Assembly (NCBI RefSeq): GCF_017358165.1
Contig: NZ_CP071446.1
Span: 248,001 to 312,000, forward strand
Source: Thermosipho ferrireducens
Lineage (GTDB): Bacteria; Thermotogota; Thermotogae; Thermotogales; Fervidobacteriaceae
Direction of reading: 5' to 3'
Length of the DNA stretch: 64,000 nucleotides
The notes under the pieces are model-generated. The model saw only the letters and a list, made by a program, of their open reading frames with translations. It was not told the origin of the DNA and ran no database searches. Shown piece by piece: positions 8,454-16,507 of the stretch; position 1 is the first letter of the stretch, and the number at the start of each line of letters is the position of its first letter. Position numbers and translations under genes: made by a program.

Positions 8454-9086
8454 TTGAACAAGGCAAGTGAAAAACTCATAACCCTTTCAGGACTTTTTGT
8501 ATCAGTTATTGTTGTTTCTAATATTATCGCAGGAAAGCTAATAAACATAGGACCTTTTGTAATTACACTATCTGTTTTAATTTATCCATTAAGTTTTGCA
8601 CTTTCAACTATCATTTTTGAAATTTTTGGTGAAAGAATCGCAAAAAAAGTTATTTACACAGGATTTCTTGCTTCATTAATACTTGCTATCGTTTCTTATA
8701 TAACGATTTTATATCCTCCATCACCTATATTTGAAAATAATGATGCTTATTTAACTGTTTTCAACGCAACCCCACGTATTATCCTTGCAAGTTTTCTGGC
8801 ATATTATTTTGCCCAAATTGTAAATTTATGGGCATTTAGTTTCTCAAAAACAGTTTTCAGAACAGAAAACATTTATTTCAGAAACATAATCTCTATGTTC
8901 TTAACACAGTTCGTTGATTCACTTATTTTTGTACTGGTCTCTTTTTATGGGGTATATGAATGGAAAGAAGTAGTAAATATGATACTTTCACAATATATAA
9001 TAAAGCTAATCTTCTCAGCACTTAACAGCCCCATTATATCGTTAAGTGTAAAAAGGTTGAAAAGAGATTTAGTATTAGAACAATAA
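8454..9086 (+). CDS. YhhQ/VUT family queuosine precursor transporter
   Basis: A 210-residue integral membrane protein with six predicted hydrophobic segments. The pattern VSNIIAGK near residue 20, the PLSFALSTIIFEIFGE segment at about 45-61 and the FLTQFVDSLIFV segment at about 144-155 are typical of the YhhQ (vitamin uptake transporter) family that imports 7-deazaguanine precursors of the tRNA base queuosine. The start is a TTG with a very strong Shine-Dalgarno site 8 bases upstream. It stands alone with its own promoter between repeat blocks R1 and R2. I looked for a preQ1 riboswitch in the short leader and saw none. Confidence 0.88.
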   Translation: MNKASEKLITLSGLFVSVIVVSNIIAGKLINIGPFVITLSVLIYPLSFALSTIIFEIFGERIAKKVIYTGFLASLILAIVSYITILYPPSPIFENNDAYLTVFNATPRIILASFLAYYFAQIVNLWAFSFSKTVFRTENIYFRNIISMFLTQFVDSLIFVLVSFYGVYEWKEVVNMILSQYIIKLIFSALNSPIISLSVKRLKRDLVLEQ

Positions 9087-9197
9087 GGAACTAATTATTT
9101 CTTTTTACGCTATTTCCTGAATAAAATCCTTAGATACAAAAGAAACAGCATGGAACGCTCTTATGTCATTTGAAGAAAAATATCCATTTTTTCATTC

Positions 9198-9395
9198 TGT
9201 CGTTCTGAGGTGTGAAGCATGACAAATCGATTATTGTCATTCTGAGGAGCTGTGCGACGAAGAATCTTAAGATCTTTCGTCGCTAATGCACGTCAGGATG
9301 ACATTCTCTTTCTTATTTCAATCTTTAGGGTGACATATCTTTCACTTCACCCAGGATAACGTTTTTCTTTTTAGCATTCCGAGGAATAAAAGGTT
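9198..9395. repeat. mosaic intergenic repeat block R2 (degenerate)
   Basis: Degraded arms of the same family: GTCATTCTGAGGAGC near 9237, GCGACGAAGAATCTT near 9257, an inverted arm from about 9270 to 9304 ending in CAGGATGACA, and a final CATTCCGAGGAAT near 9376. The block abuts the IS element and supplies part of the reading frame that the interrupted gene would have used before insertion. Confidence 0.7.
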
Positions 9396-9413
9396 CTGTC
9401 AAGAAATTACTAG

Positions 9414-10467
9414 GGTCTGTTTCAAAAATCGTATAAGAATAAGAAAAATGAACTTGAAATATACAATTTTTTTATGAATTTCATGTGAATTTATGCGTTT
9501 TTTCTAATTTTACATGGAATTATATAAAATTTGTATATTTTTATATGAATTTCTATAAAATTTGTAATATCAATACATAGCTTTGTAAAAAGAAAAATAT
9601 ATGCCACATACAGGTTGTACAATAAAAACTTTATTAGTGCCTGTATCCTTGCCATGTCCTCTCTGTAGGCGTATACATATCCCCCAAGCTTTGTTTTTAT
9701 GTTTCCAAATAGTCCTTCTATTTCGTTCCTTTCTTTGTATTCTTCATAATCTACTTCTTTCCTGCCTATTGCTCTTTTTCTTATTTTTATTACCTCTTTT
9801 ATTCCTCTTTTTTTCAGATACTCCCTCAACCATTTAACATCGTACAACTTGTCTGCTATGAATTTCTTTCCCTTGAGTTCTATCTTTTTCAATAGTTTTT
9901 TTAGAAGTTTTATTTCACTTGAATAAGCTTTTCCCACTTCCACATACTGAAAAAGTTTGTATTTTCCTTTTGTTAACACTACTTCACATCTAACGTGGTT
10001 CTTTATCTGTCTTACATATGTGCCTCTCATCCAGTTCAAGGTAGTATGTTTCTTAAACCCTATTCCTGTACCGTCTACTATAATACTCTCTATCTCACAC
10101 TGGAGTGTGTCGTGTATGAAGTTTATAAGATGTTTTATAATCTCTTCTAATTGAAGAACCCTGTAATGAAAGTCCCTGAGTGATGGAACTTTGTTAAAGT
10201 ACATTGTACCTATTTCTAATGTCTCTCTGAATGAAAGTCCCAACAGTTCTTTAAGAACTGCTAATGAAAGTATTAATACATCTGAATATTTCCTAGGCCT
10301 CCCCCTATTGGTAGATTTTTGGGGAAGTTGTGGTAAAATATTTTTGTAGAATTTTTGGATAAGTTTGAATATCTTCTTTATGTTTCTTCTTCTCATAGCA
10401 AGGGAGATTATAACATCTCCCTTGCTTTTTTTCTATACCTTTTCCTTCCTATTTTTGAAACAGACCC
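9414..10467 (-). mobile_element. IS5-like insertion sequence with CTAG target duplication
   Basis: A 1054-bp element carrying one transposase gene on the minus strand. Terminal inverted repeats read GGTCTGTTTCAAAAAT at the left end (9414-9429) and its complement at the right end (10452-10467). The 4-bp CTAG is present on both sides (9410-9413 and 10468-10471), the direct repeat expected for IS5-group elements that target YTAR. Removing the element and one CTAG restores ATTACTAGTAAT, a 12-bp palindrome. The intact transposase frame and near-perfect ends suggest a fairly recent insertion. Confidence 0.93.
9491..10396 (-). CDS. DDE transposase of IS4/IS5 superfamily
   Basis: A 301-residue transposase. 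An N-terminal helical region (to about 60) has a GRPRKYSDVLIL segment; the RNase H-like catalytic core shows D108 in the VDGTG motif, a second Asp in ADKLYD (182/186), and the Y-(2)-R-(3)-E-(6)-K signature exactly as Y220, R223, E227 and K234. This signature is characteristic of IS4/IS5-type enzymes. The frame is complete and fills most of the element between the inverted repeats, so the copy is probably active. The C-terminal 45 residues are unusually rich in Ile, Tyr and Lys. Confidence 0.93.
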   Translation of the reverse strand: MRRRNIKKIFKLIQKFYKNILPQLPQKSTNRGRPRKYSDVLILSLAVLKELLGLSFRETLEIGTMYFNKVPSLRDFHYRVLQLEEIIKHLINFIHDTLQCEIESIIVDGTGIGFKKHTTLNWMRGTYVRQIKNHVRCEVVLTKGKYKLFQYVEVGKAYSSEIKLLKKLLKKIELKGKKFIADKLYDVKWLREYLKKRGIKEVIKIRKRAIGRKEVDYEEYKERNEIEGLFGNIKTKLGGYVYAYREDMARIQALIKFLLYNLYVAYIFLFTKLCIDITNFIEIHIKIYKFYIIPCKIRKNA

Positions 10468-10710
10468 TAGTAATACTTGCTGCTCCACTACCAACTCCCA
10501 CTATAAATTTACCTGCCAGTGTAGAAGGAGAACCTCCTGCTACGGCTATGATACCAGCTAGTCCAATTTGAAATAACGAACTTTGCACCACTTTCCTATC
10601 AGCCTGCCAGGATTTTGTATTAATCTCATCTATTTTTCCTGCAATTTCTTTGTTGTAATATCCATCGTGTATTCTCCCAGTTCCATCGTTCGCTGTTAGC
10701 GCATACGCTC

Positions 10711-11220
10711 TCACCATACCCTAACACCTCCATACGTATTTTTTATGATTTCAATACTTTCGGACCATACTTTTTCCCCACAACTATAGAGTTCCAGATA
10801 TTTCTCTCCTCTTATCCTCTCACCATCAAATTTCAAATAAAACACCATCTCTCCGCTTTTTTCAATCAAACCAAACACCCTTATCAATACCTCATCATCG
10901 TCTTTTCCTTTCAGCACCATAACAAAGGAGCGAAAAGTTTCTGGTACAAGTTTAATGTTAAATTTGATTTTTACTCCTACTTCTGTGTTCATTGACGAAA
11001 CATAAAAAGTTTTAAATATGTTTCTCTCCCCTTCATCCGTTATTTGGAAACTAAGGATCTTCACCTTCTGTTTTAACTTGGTGAACGGATCACATACGAA
11101 CTTTTCCCTGAGCTTTATAATTTTATGTTCTCCAAGTTGTACAGGTAAATATACGTTGTACTCAGGTAAGTCAACAACATAACATGATTTAAGCTCTGTG
11201 AAATCTGTACTTTCACACAT
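10711..11220 (-). CDS. hypothetical protein, first gene of an unknown two-gene unit
   Basis: A 169-residue protein I do not recognise. It has no signal peptide or membrane segment; alternating hydrophobic and charged residues suggest a beta-rich fold (for example KIKFNIKLVPETFRSFVMVL and EKSGEMVFYLKFDGERIRG). Three cysteines occur in the first 45 residues. Its TGA overlaps the start of the glycine-zipper-like gene, so the two are translationally coupled. The ATG has no strong Shine-Dalgarno site, and no clear promoter is visible in the AT-rich DNA upstream. Its position beside an IS-interrupted gene and a broken ABC exporter suggests an accessory locus in decay. Confidence 0.6.
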   Translation of the reverse strand: MCESTDFTELKSCYVVDLPEYNVYLPVQLGEHKIIKLREKFVCDPFTKLKQKVKILSFQITDEGERNIFKTFYVSSMNTEVGVKIKFNIKLVPETFRSFVMVLKGKDDDEVLIRVFGLIEKSGEMVFYLKFDGERIRGEKYLELYSCGEKVWSESIEIIKNTYGGVRVW

Positions 11221-12022
11221 AAATCTGAGGTTTTAATCCCAAAACAATACAGACACGTTTTTCAAAACATTATTCATAAATTTTTATCCTCACTTTCAGA
11301 GTTGTATTTGCAAAAAAACATCAAAAATGTTAAGAAATATTGTTATACAAAATATATTGTGTAATTCAAATAATATTGTATAATTCAATTATATGTTCGA
11401 GCAATTTTCAGAAACCGTCATTTCACCGTTTTTTTTCTTTTTTAATAGAAATTATTCAGAAAATTTTTTGTATTTCAAAAAAACAATTTTTTATTATATT
11501 TTCCAGAATTCATTAACATTTTTTATAACATTTTTTATATCAATAAAACTCACATACAAGCGACATCGCTAATATTCAAAACGATTAATAAAAGCAACAT
11601 CAAAATATCAGTCAGTTAATCCGATTCAAAAAGTATACTAACATCAAAAATAATGTTTATATAATAATGATGTTTTTAATTTATAATATTTCAAATATTA
11701 ATATCATTAAAATTTCGGTAGTGTAAAAAACACAAAAGAAAAAGCCTTGAATTCTGTAAAAATAAAAATAACAACAATTAAAAAAGAAAGACTTTAGAGG
11801 AGTAAAACTTGCAATTTTAGATTGGCATCTTGATATGACTATCTGTCTTCCAGAATTTTATGAAGATTACCTCTATTTTCCTCGCTATCTTTTGGATATA
11901 ATCTTTTTATAGTTAAAAAATTATTATAATATTTTTGTAAATTATATAAAACAAAAAGCAGTGCTATCTTAATATTAATATTTACTATATATGATTGTTA
12001 ATTAATATTTATATTTAAAAAT

Positions 12023-12069
12023 GCACGTTATAACCTTTATATAATTATTCACGGCAGCACATAACGTGC
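12023..12069. repeat. inverted repeat upstream of ABC exporter promoter
   Basis: GCACGTTAT at 12023-12031 and ATAACGTGC at 12061-12069 are perfect 9-bp inverted repeats 29 bases apart. They lie about 60 bases upstream of the -35 box of the ABC exporter pseudogene and could be an operator or a cruciform. Confidence 0.5.
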
Positions 12070-12072
12070 GCC

Positions 12073-12106
12073 AAGAAAGATAAAGAAAGATAAAGAAAGA
12101 TAAAGA
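12073..12106. repeat. 10-bp tandem repeat TAAAGAAAGA
   Basis: About 3.4 uninterrupted copies of a 10-bp purine-rich unit, TAAAGAAAGA. The helical-turn period of 10 and the A-tract content predict intrinsic DNA curvature directly upstream of the promoter at 12130. Confidence 0.75.
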
Positions 12107-12129
12107 CCAATAAACGTGATAGATTTTGT

Positions 12130-12158
12130 TTGACATCATATAAACATATTTTTATAAT
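12130..12158 (+). promoter_or_regulatory. strong sigma-70 type promoter of ABC exporter
   Basis: A consensus TTGACA (12130-12135) and consensus TATAAT (12153-12158) with the optimal 17-base spacer. The predicted leader is about 125 bases and contains GGCTGTA (12187-12193) and TACAGCC (12250-12256), which can pair and close a 56-base loop just before the ribosome site. Confidence 0.85.
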
Positions 12159-12289
12159 GATATTGTAATATATATTTCGCATAATTGGCTGTAAAAATAA
12201 AAGACATACAACCAAAAATAATTTTTTTAAAGTAATGCAAAATTTTTCATACAGCCGACTATGAAGATTAAAAAAAGGAGGCATTTTTT

Positions 12290-13789
12290 ATGAAATTATG
12301 CTGGGAACTTTTAAAAACAAAGAGATTTGAGTTTGTCTTACTCCTCATCTTTTCAAGTATTTTAAGTTTTTTTGAAGGATTAATTCAACCACTAATAGTA
12401 AAGTGGTTATTTGATGAGGCTGTATTGAAATTAAACTTTCAGAGATTTGTATTTTTAAGCATAGTTTACCTTGGACTCGGACTGATTTTTGTATTTTTGT
12501 TTTACATAAACAGCCTCTGAAAAAAAAGATACGAGAACAAAGTTGTGTTAAATCTTGAATCTGAACTTTTAAAAAAGACTTTTAATCACGACTTAAAAGA
12601 ATTTACCAGAAAAGGGGCAGGATATTTCATAAATTCTATTCACAAAGATGTTAATGAAAGTGTTGTCCCAATGATTAGAATGACGATAAACATAGTTTCA
12701 ATGATTGTATCAGAAGTAGCTTTATTGCTTGCTATGTTTTTTATTTCCTGGAGAGCTTCTTTAGTACTATTTATCATTATTCCACCTTTAATGTATTTTT
12801 CAAATATTATAAGTCAAAAGGTCAGAAAAAAAACCTCGCTTGAAAGAGAAAAAGAAGGAATTTATACAAGTTTTCTTACAAGTGCACTTAAAGCTTTCAA
12901 AGTTATGAGAACTTTCAATCGGATATTTGACCTTGCGATCTTAAAACATAGAAAAACTTTAGAAGAGTATTTAGACAGCAGCTTTGAAAGCTTCAAAGCT
13001 GTTAAATCCAGTCAAATGTTAGGTGATGTTATTCGAAATACAGCGGATACTCTTTCACTTATAGTATCTGGATATTTTGTTTTGATTGGAAAATTGAGCT
13101 TTGGTGGATTTGTAGCAATAATAAACACGTTCTGGAGAGCAGTTTCATCTCTTTTTGGAATTGTTCAGGCCATTCCAGAGCTTCACAGATATTCTCAGAT
13201 ACTTGAAAGAATAAAAGGTTTGTTAAACACCAAACAAAAAGAATATTTTACTCTGGATAATAAAGTTGCTTTAAAAGACGTTAAACTCTCTTTCAACGGA
13301 AACAAAGTAATTAATATAGATAATTTAGAAATAACCCCAAGAAGTAAAGTATTAATCTTCGGAGAAAATGGAACTGGAAAAACAACTCTTTTAAACATAT
13401 TATCTGGATATTTATCACCAGATAGTGGAAAAATATTAAGACCAAAAAATGTTGTATCAATAACCATGCCAATTGAACTTCCAGAAATCCCCATAAATGA
13501 ACTTATAAAAGATGAAGAATTAATTAAAAGACTTGGTTTAGAGAACTTAAAAGAAAAACTACCTTCCAGTCTTTCAGCGGGTGAAAAACAGAGAGTAGCC
13601 ATCGGTATTGCTCTTGAAAACAATGCAGATGTGTATATATTTGATGTACCACTTGCAAATATAGATGAACAAAGTAAAGAAAAGATAATAAAGTTGATAT
13701 TTGAAAAATTAACTTCTAAAACGTTAATAATGGTACTTCATGGGGAGAAAGAACTTCATAGTTTGTTTGACAAAAAAATTAAGTTGTAA
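12290..13789 (+). pseudogene. ABC exporter (fused TMD-NBD) split by an in-frame TGA
   Basis: One continuous frame of 499 codons encodes an ABC exporter half-transporter, but codon 77 (12518-12520) is TGA. Frame is kept on both sides (FYINSL, stop, KKRYENK), so a single TGG to TGA change is the simplest explanation. The membrane domain spans about residues 1-300. The ATPase domain shows Walker A GENGTGKT, signature LSAGEKQR and an H-loop histidine, but the catalytic glutamate after Walker B is Val (YIFDVPLAN), so hydrolysis would have been weak even before the nonsense change unless it paired with a partner. A GTG at 12545 could restart translation but has no good ribosome site. A clean ribosome site (AAAAAAGGAGG) precedes the first ATG. 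Confidence 0.88.
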
Positions 13790-13865
13790 AATGGAACAAA
13801 CTGATTTAAGAAAACGCTAAGAAAAAACTGGTAAAAATATTCTTCAGAAATTCATATATTTTTCA

Positions 13866-13898
13866 GGGGGAACTGTTTTTTACTATCCCCCTTTCTTT
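13866..13898 (+). terminator. rho-independent terminator after ABC exporter
   Basis: GGGGGA (13866-13871) pairs with TCCCCC (13886-13891), followed by TTTCTTTG. Confidence 0.7.
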
Positions 13899-13961
13899 GT
13901 TTTCTTTTTAATTGTAAATTCAAAAAGAAATAAAAGACACTACTGTTTGCATTGACAGGTT

Positions 13962-13975
13962 TGTAAGCGCTTTCA
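13962..13975 (+). promoter_or_regulatory. LacI-family operator 1
   Basis: TGTAAGCGCTTTCA fits the LacI/CcpA-type operator consensus TGWNANCGNTNWCA. It lies 213 bases upstream of the lacI-type start codon, far enough from operator 2 to allow looping by a tetrameric or two dimeric repressors. Confidence 0.75.
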
Positions 13976-14046
13976 TTATTCCTGTGGTTTTTAACAATCA
14001 ACCTGTTCTCTTAATAAATAAAATATTAAGCAAATTGAAAAATTTC

Positions 14047-14075
14047 TTGATTATTATTATTTAATTACGCATAAT
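14047..14075 (+). promoter_or_regulatory. putative promoter of the LacI-GH130 operon
   Basis: TTGATT (14047-14052) and CATAAT (14070-14075) with a 17-base spacer. It lies between the two operators, as expected for repression, but each box has mismatches and other AT-rich candidates exist. Confidence 0.4.
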
Positions 14076-14146
14076 TCTTCTTAGTCTTTTAAAATAATGT
14101 TTGGTTTTTGAAAATATTATATAGTAGCATTAATTTAAAAGAAATC

Positions 14147-14160
14147 TGTAAGCGTTTTCA
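14147..14160 (+). promoter_or_regulatory. LacI-family operator 2
   Basis: TGTAAGCGTTTTCA differs from operator 1 at one base. It ends immediately before the AAGGAG ribosome site of the regulator gene, so binding here would block elongation or initiation and gives autoregulation of the whole operon. Confidence 0.78.
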
Positions 14161-14174
14161 CAAGGAGTGGGATT

Positions 14175-15149
14175 GTGCCTACAATTGAAGATGTTGCAAA
14201 AGAAGCAAATGTTTCAATAGCTACTGTTTCACGTGTACTTAATAATTCTGGATACGTATCTGAACGAACAAAGATGAAAGTCTGGAGCGCAATTAAAAAA
14301 CTTAATTACAAGCCAAAATTGTCTGCGGCCTCTCTGGCAAGACATAAGCAGGTGTTCAGGGTGGGGATCTGTGAAAGTAAAAGACTGCAAAAAATGGAAA
14401 GAGAGAGCTTTACTCCTGAGTTTTACTCGGTAATTTTAACCGCTTTAATTGAGACCGGCACAACCTACGGCCTCTCCTTTTACAAAACAAATTTAGATGC
14501 ACCTGAAGAGCATGATGCGTACATATTACTCGGTGGAGATACTACAATAGAAACGATTAAGATGTACAAAGATATGAAAAAACCTTTTTTACTTCTTGAT
14601 CACTATATTCCTGGCCAAAAAGTTGACTGCATAGTAAGTAATGGATATGATGGAGCATATTACGCTGTTAATTATTTAATTGAAAAAGGGTTTAAAAAAA
14701 TTGTTCATGTTCACGGACCACTAAACTCTTATGGTTTTAGAAGTAGATACGAGGGATACACCATGGCAATGACCGAAGCAGGTCTGTTTCCAAGATATTT
14801 CGAATATGATGATGTGAACGACAATATGAACGACGTGATAGGAATTATTCTAAGAAACTATGGTGTACCAGATGCTATTTTTGCATCAAATGATATAACA
14901 GCTATGCGAGTCATACGAGAATTAAAAAAACGCGGATTAAACATTCCTCAAGATGTATCTGTTATTGGATTTGATGACATTATAAGTGCAGAAAAGTTTG
15001 ACCCTCCTTTAACCACAGTTAAAGTTTTTAAAGATGAAATGGGCTCACTTGCTGCAAAGCGGATATATGAGCTTATTGTTAAACAAGATCCCCACCCCAT
15101 TGTTATTTCTCTTTTCACCAAATTCGTTAAAAGGAAAAGTTCCATTTAA
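14175..15149 (+). CDS. LacI family transcriptional regulator
   Basis: A 324-residue sugar-responsive repressor. The helix-turn-helix (residues 3-25, TIEDVAKEANVSIATVSRVL) and hinge helix (SAASLARHK, about 50-58) are canonical; the periplasmic-binding-protein-like effector domain covers about 62-320 and includes the SVIGFDDI element. It starts with GTG after AAGGAG. It is the first gene of a five-gene unit (binding protein, two permeases, GH130 enzyme), and two operators of LacI type lie upstream, so it most likely represses its own operon until a mannoside-type sugar is present; the inducer is inferred from the GH130 gene only. Confidence 0.92.
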   Translation: MPTIEDVAKEANVSIATVSRVLNNSGYVSERTKMKVWSAIKKLNYKPKLSAASLARHKQVFRVGICESKRLQKMERESFTPEFYSVILTALIETGTTYGLSFYKTNLDAPEEHDAYILLGGDTTIETIKMYKDMKKPFLLLDHYIPGQKVDCIVSNGYDGAYYAVNYLIEKGFKKIVHVHGPLNSYGFRSRYEGYTMAMTEAGLFPRYFEYDDVNDNMNDVIGIILRNYGVPDAIFASNDITAMRVIRELKKRGLNIPQDVSVIGFDDIISAEKFDPPLTTVKVFKDEMGSLAAKRIYELIVKQDPHPIVISLFTKFVKRKSSI

Positions 15150-15170
15150 AACTATCGGGAGGTGTGTTAC

Positions 15171-16424
15171 ATGAAGAAACTATTAGTTATTTTTCTGTTA
15201 TCAGTACTGATTTTAAATGTATTCGCTGTAAAGAAATTGGTTTTCTGGACTGCTCCAAATCCTTTACAGGAAGAATTCTGGAAACCTATTGTTGAAGAAT
15301 GGAATGCAACTCATCCAGATATTCAAATTGAATGGAAAACTATTCCAGCAGCTGGAAGTTCAGAAGAGGCTATATTAACTTCTATAGCCGCTGGAAACGC
15401 TCCAGATATTTGTACAAACATATTCAGTGGATTTGCGGCACAACTTGCTGAACAAAACGCTATTTTGCCACTTGATGTGGCATTTGGCGGCGAATTTTTC
15501 GAACTGGCTGAAGCAAGAAAAATGAGAAATATCATAGAAGGCTGGAAATTCAACGGACATTATTACGTTATACCAATCTATTCTAATCCTATCTTAATGT
15601 GGTGGAGAGCTGATATTCTAAAATCACTTGGTTATGACAAACCTCCCAAAACATATTCTGAGATTTATGAACTTGCAAAAAAATATGCCAATCCACCAGA
15701 AAAATACGCCCTTGTAGTAACCAAAGGACGCAACTGGTGGGACAGATGGTTCGATTACATAACATATTACTACGCTGCAGGTAATGGTAAACCATACATT
15801 GAAGGAAGTAAAGCAACTTTCAACAATGAAGCTGGATTAGCTGTTGCTGATTTCATATATACTATGTTCAAAAACAAATGGACAACGATCGATTGGGGAA
15901 AAGTATTTGCTCTTGCTAATGGAAAAGCTATTGGAAGTCTCATGGGACCATGGTCTATCAACTGGGCTAAAAACACATATCCAGAAGTTTATAAAAACCT
16001 GTGGATTACTCCTCCTCCAGTTCCAGATAACTACAAAGGAAATGTAGTAAAAACTTTCGCCGATACAAAAGGTCTTGTAATTTTCAGAAGCACAAAATAC
16101 AAAAAAGAAGCGTTTGAATTTGTTAAATGGGTATTCTCAAATGTAAAAAATGATGTAAGATGGATAGAAATAACGAAGATGCCTCCAGCACGTGAAGACC
16201 TTGGAACTAATCCACTGTTCAAAAAATTCATAGATGAGGATCCATACTTTGCAGCCTATGCGAAAGAAGTGGGTAACGCCGTTCCACCCGCTTTAACAAC
16301 TATGACCATAGATGTTCAAGAAATTATGACAACATACCTTATTGAACCACTTTCTTATTTAAAATCAACACCAGAAAAAGCTGTTGAAAAAACTGTAAAA
16401 GAAATAAACAAAATTCTTTATTGA
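15171..16424 (+). CDS. sugar ABC transporter substrate-binding protein (CUT1)
   Basis: A 417-residue extracytoplasmic solute-binding protein of family 1. The signal peptide is MKKLLVIFLLSVLILNVFA, with no lipobox cysteine, so it is secreted or periplasmic. The mature part begins KKLVFWTAPNPLQEEFWKP and has the NPILMWWRADIL and GSLMGPWSINW segments typical of sugar binders. I place the start at 15171, preceded by GGGAGGTG; an upstream in-frame GTG overlaps that site. It is followed by a hairpin that separates it from the permeases and should give excess binding protein. The neighbouring GH130 gene suggests a beta-mannoside substrate. Confidence 0.9.
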   Translation: MKKLLVIFLLSVLILNVFAVKKLVFWTAPNPLQEEFWKPIVEEWNATHPDIQIEWKTIPAAGSSEEAILTSIAAGNAPDICTNIFSGFAAQLAEQNAILPLDVAFGGEFFELAEARKMRNIIEGWKFNGHYYVIPIYSNPILMWWRADILKSLGYDKPPKTYSEIYELAKKYANPPEKYALVVTKGRNWWDRWFDYITYYYAAGNGKPYIEGSKATFNNEAGLAVADFIYTMFKNKWTTIDWGKVFALANGKAIGSLMGPWSINWAKNTYPEVYKNLWITPPPVPDNYKGNVVKTFADTKGLVIFRSTKYKKEAFEFVKWVFSNVKNDVRWIEITKMPPAREDLGTNPLFKKFIDEDPYFAAYAKEVGNAVPPALTTMTIDVQEIMTTYLIEPLSYLKSTPEKAVEKTVKEINKILY

Positions 16425-16440
16425 TATTAAATAAATAAGT

Positions 16441-16467
16441 GGCCCCTATACCTTTGGGGCCTCTTTT
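16441..16467 (+). terminator. intra-operon terminator-like hairpin after binding protein
   Basis: GGCCCC (16441-16446) pairs with GGGGCC (16456-16461), followed by TCTTTTT. Located between binding protein and permease genes, it would end some transcripts and stabilise the 3' end of the binding protein mRNA. Confidence 0.8.
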
Positions 16468-16507
16468 TAATTCTTAAAAAATTTAAATAATAATGAGGTG
16501 TTATACA

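Larger units (their letters stand above)
9325..10717 (-). pseudogene. small glycine-zipper-like protein gene interrupted by the IS element
   Basis: The gene starts at an ATG at 10717 with a GGAGGTG ribosome site and overlaps the end of the upstream 169-residue gene. It encodes about 83 native residues (ending GAASIT) before the IS begins; the frame then runs into IS sequence (RVCFKNRKEKV) and stops at 10433. If the IS and one CTAG are removed, the frame continues with SNFLTEPFIPRN and stops at 9325, giving about 110 residues. The residues QIGLAGIIAVAGGSPSTLAG to GKFIVGVGSGAAS form Gly/Ala-rich hydrophobic stretches like glycine zippers of membrane-inserting peptides or toxins. I do not recognise the family; the truncated product may still be made. 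Confidence 0.6.
11221..12129. other. AT-rich gene-free region
   Basis: About 0.9 kb with no gene I can support. A and T runs dominate; GTATAATTCAATTATA-like segments near 11374-11395 and frequent ATTAAT/TATTAT tracts are present. A 25-codon frame at 11835-11912 (MTICLPEFYEDYLYFPRYLL) is open further upstream but lacks a ribosome site at its ATG; it could be a gene remnant. Two ordered elements, an inverted repeat and a 10-bp tandem repeat, sit near the right edge just before a strong promoter. Confidence 0.5.

Noticed and set aside
9601-9837. 78-codon plus-strand frame inside the IS element
   Set aside because: Antisense to the transposase core; low-complexity Leu/Phe composition.
11835-11912. 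25-codon frame as a peptide gene
   Set aside because: No ribosome site before the ATG and the frame is open upstream without a start; kept only as a possible remnant.
12045-12284. 79-codon minus-strand frame with hydrophobic stretches
   Set aside because: It overlaps the consensus promoter, tandem repeat and leader of the ABC exporter; AT-rich DNA gives Leu/Phe/Ile-rich chance frames.
12518-12520. TGA as a selenocysteine codon
   Set aside because: The position corresponds to an ordinary residue in a membrane loop; the bases after it are an A run with no hairpin of the bacterial SECIS kind.
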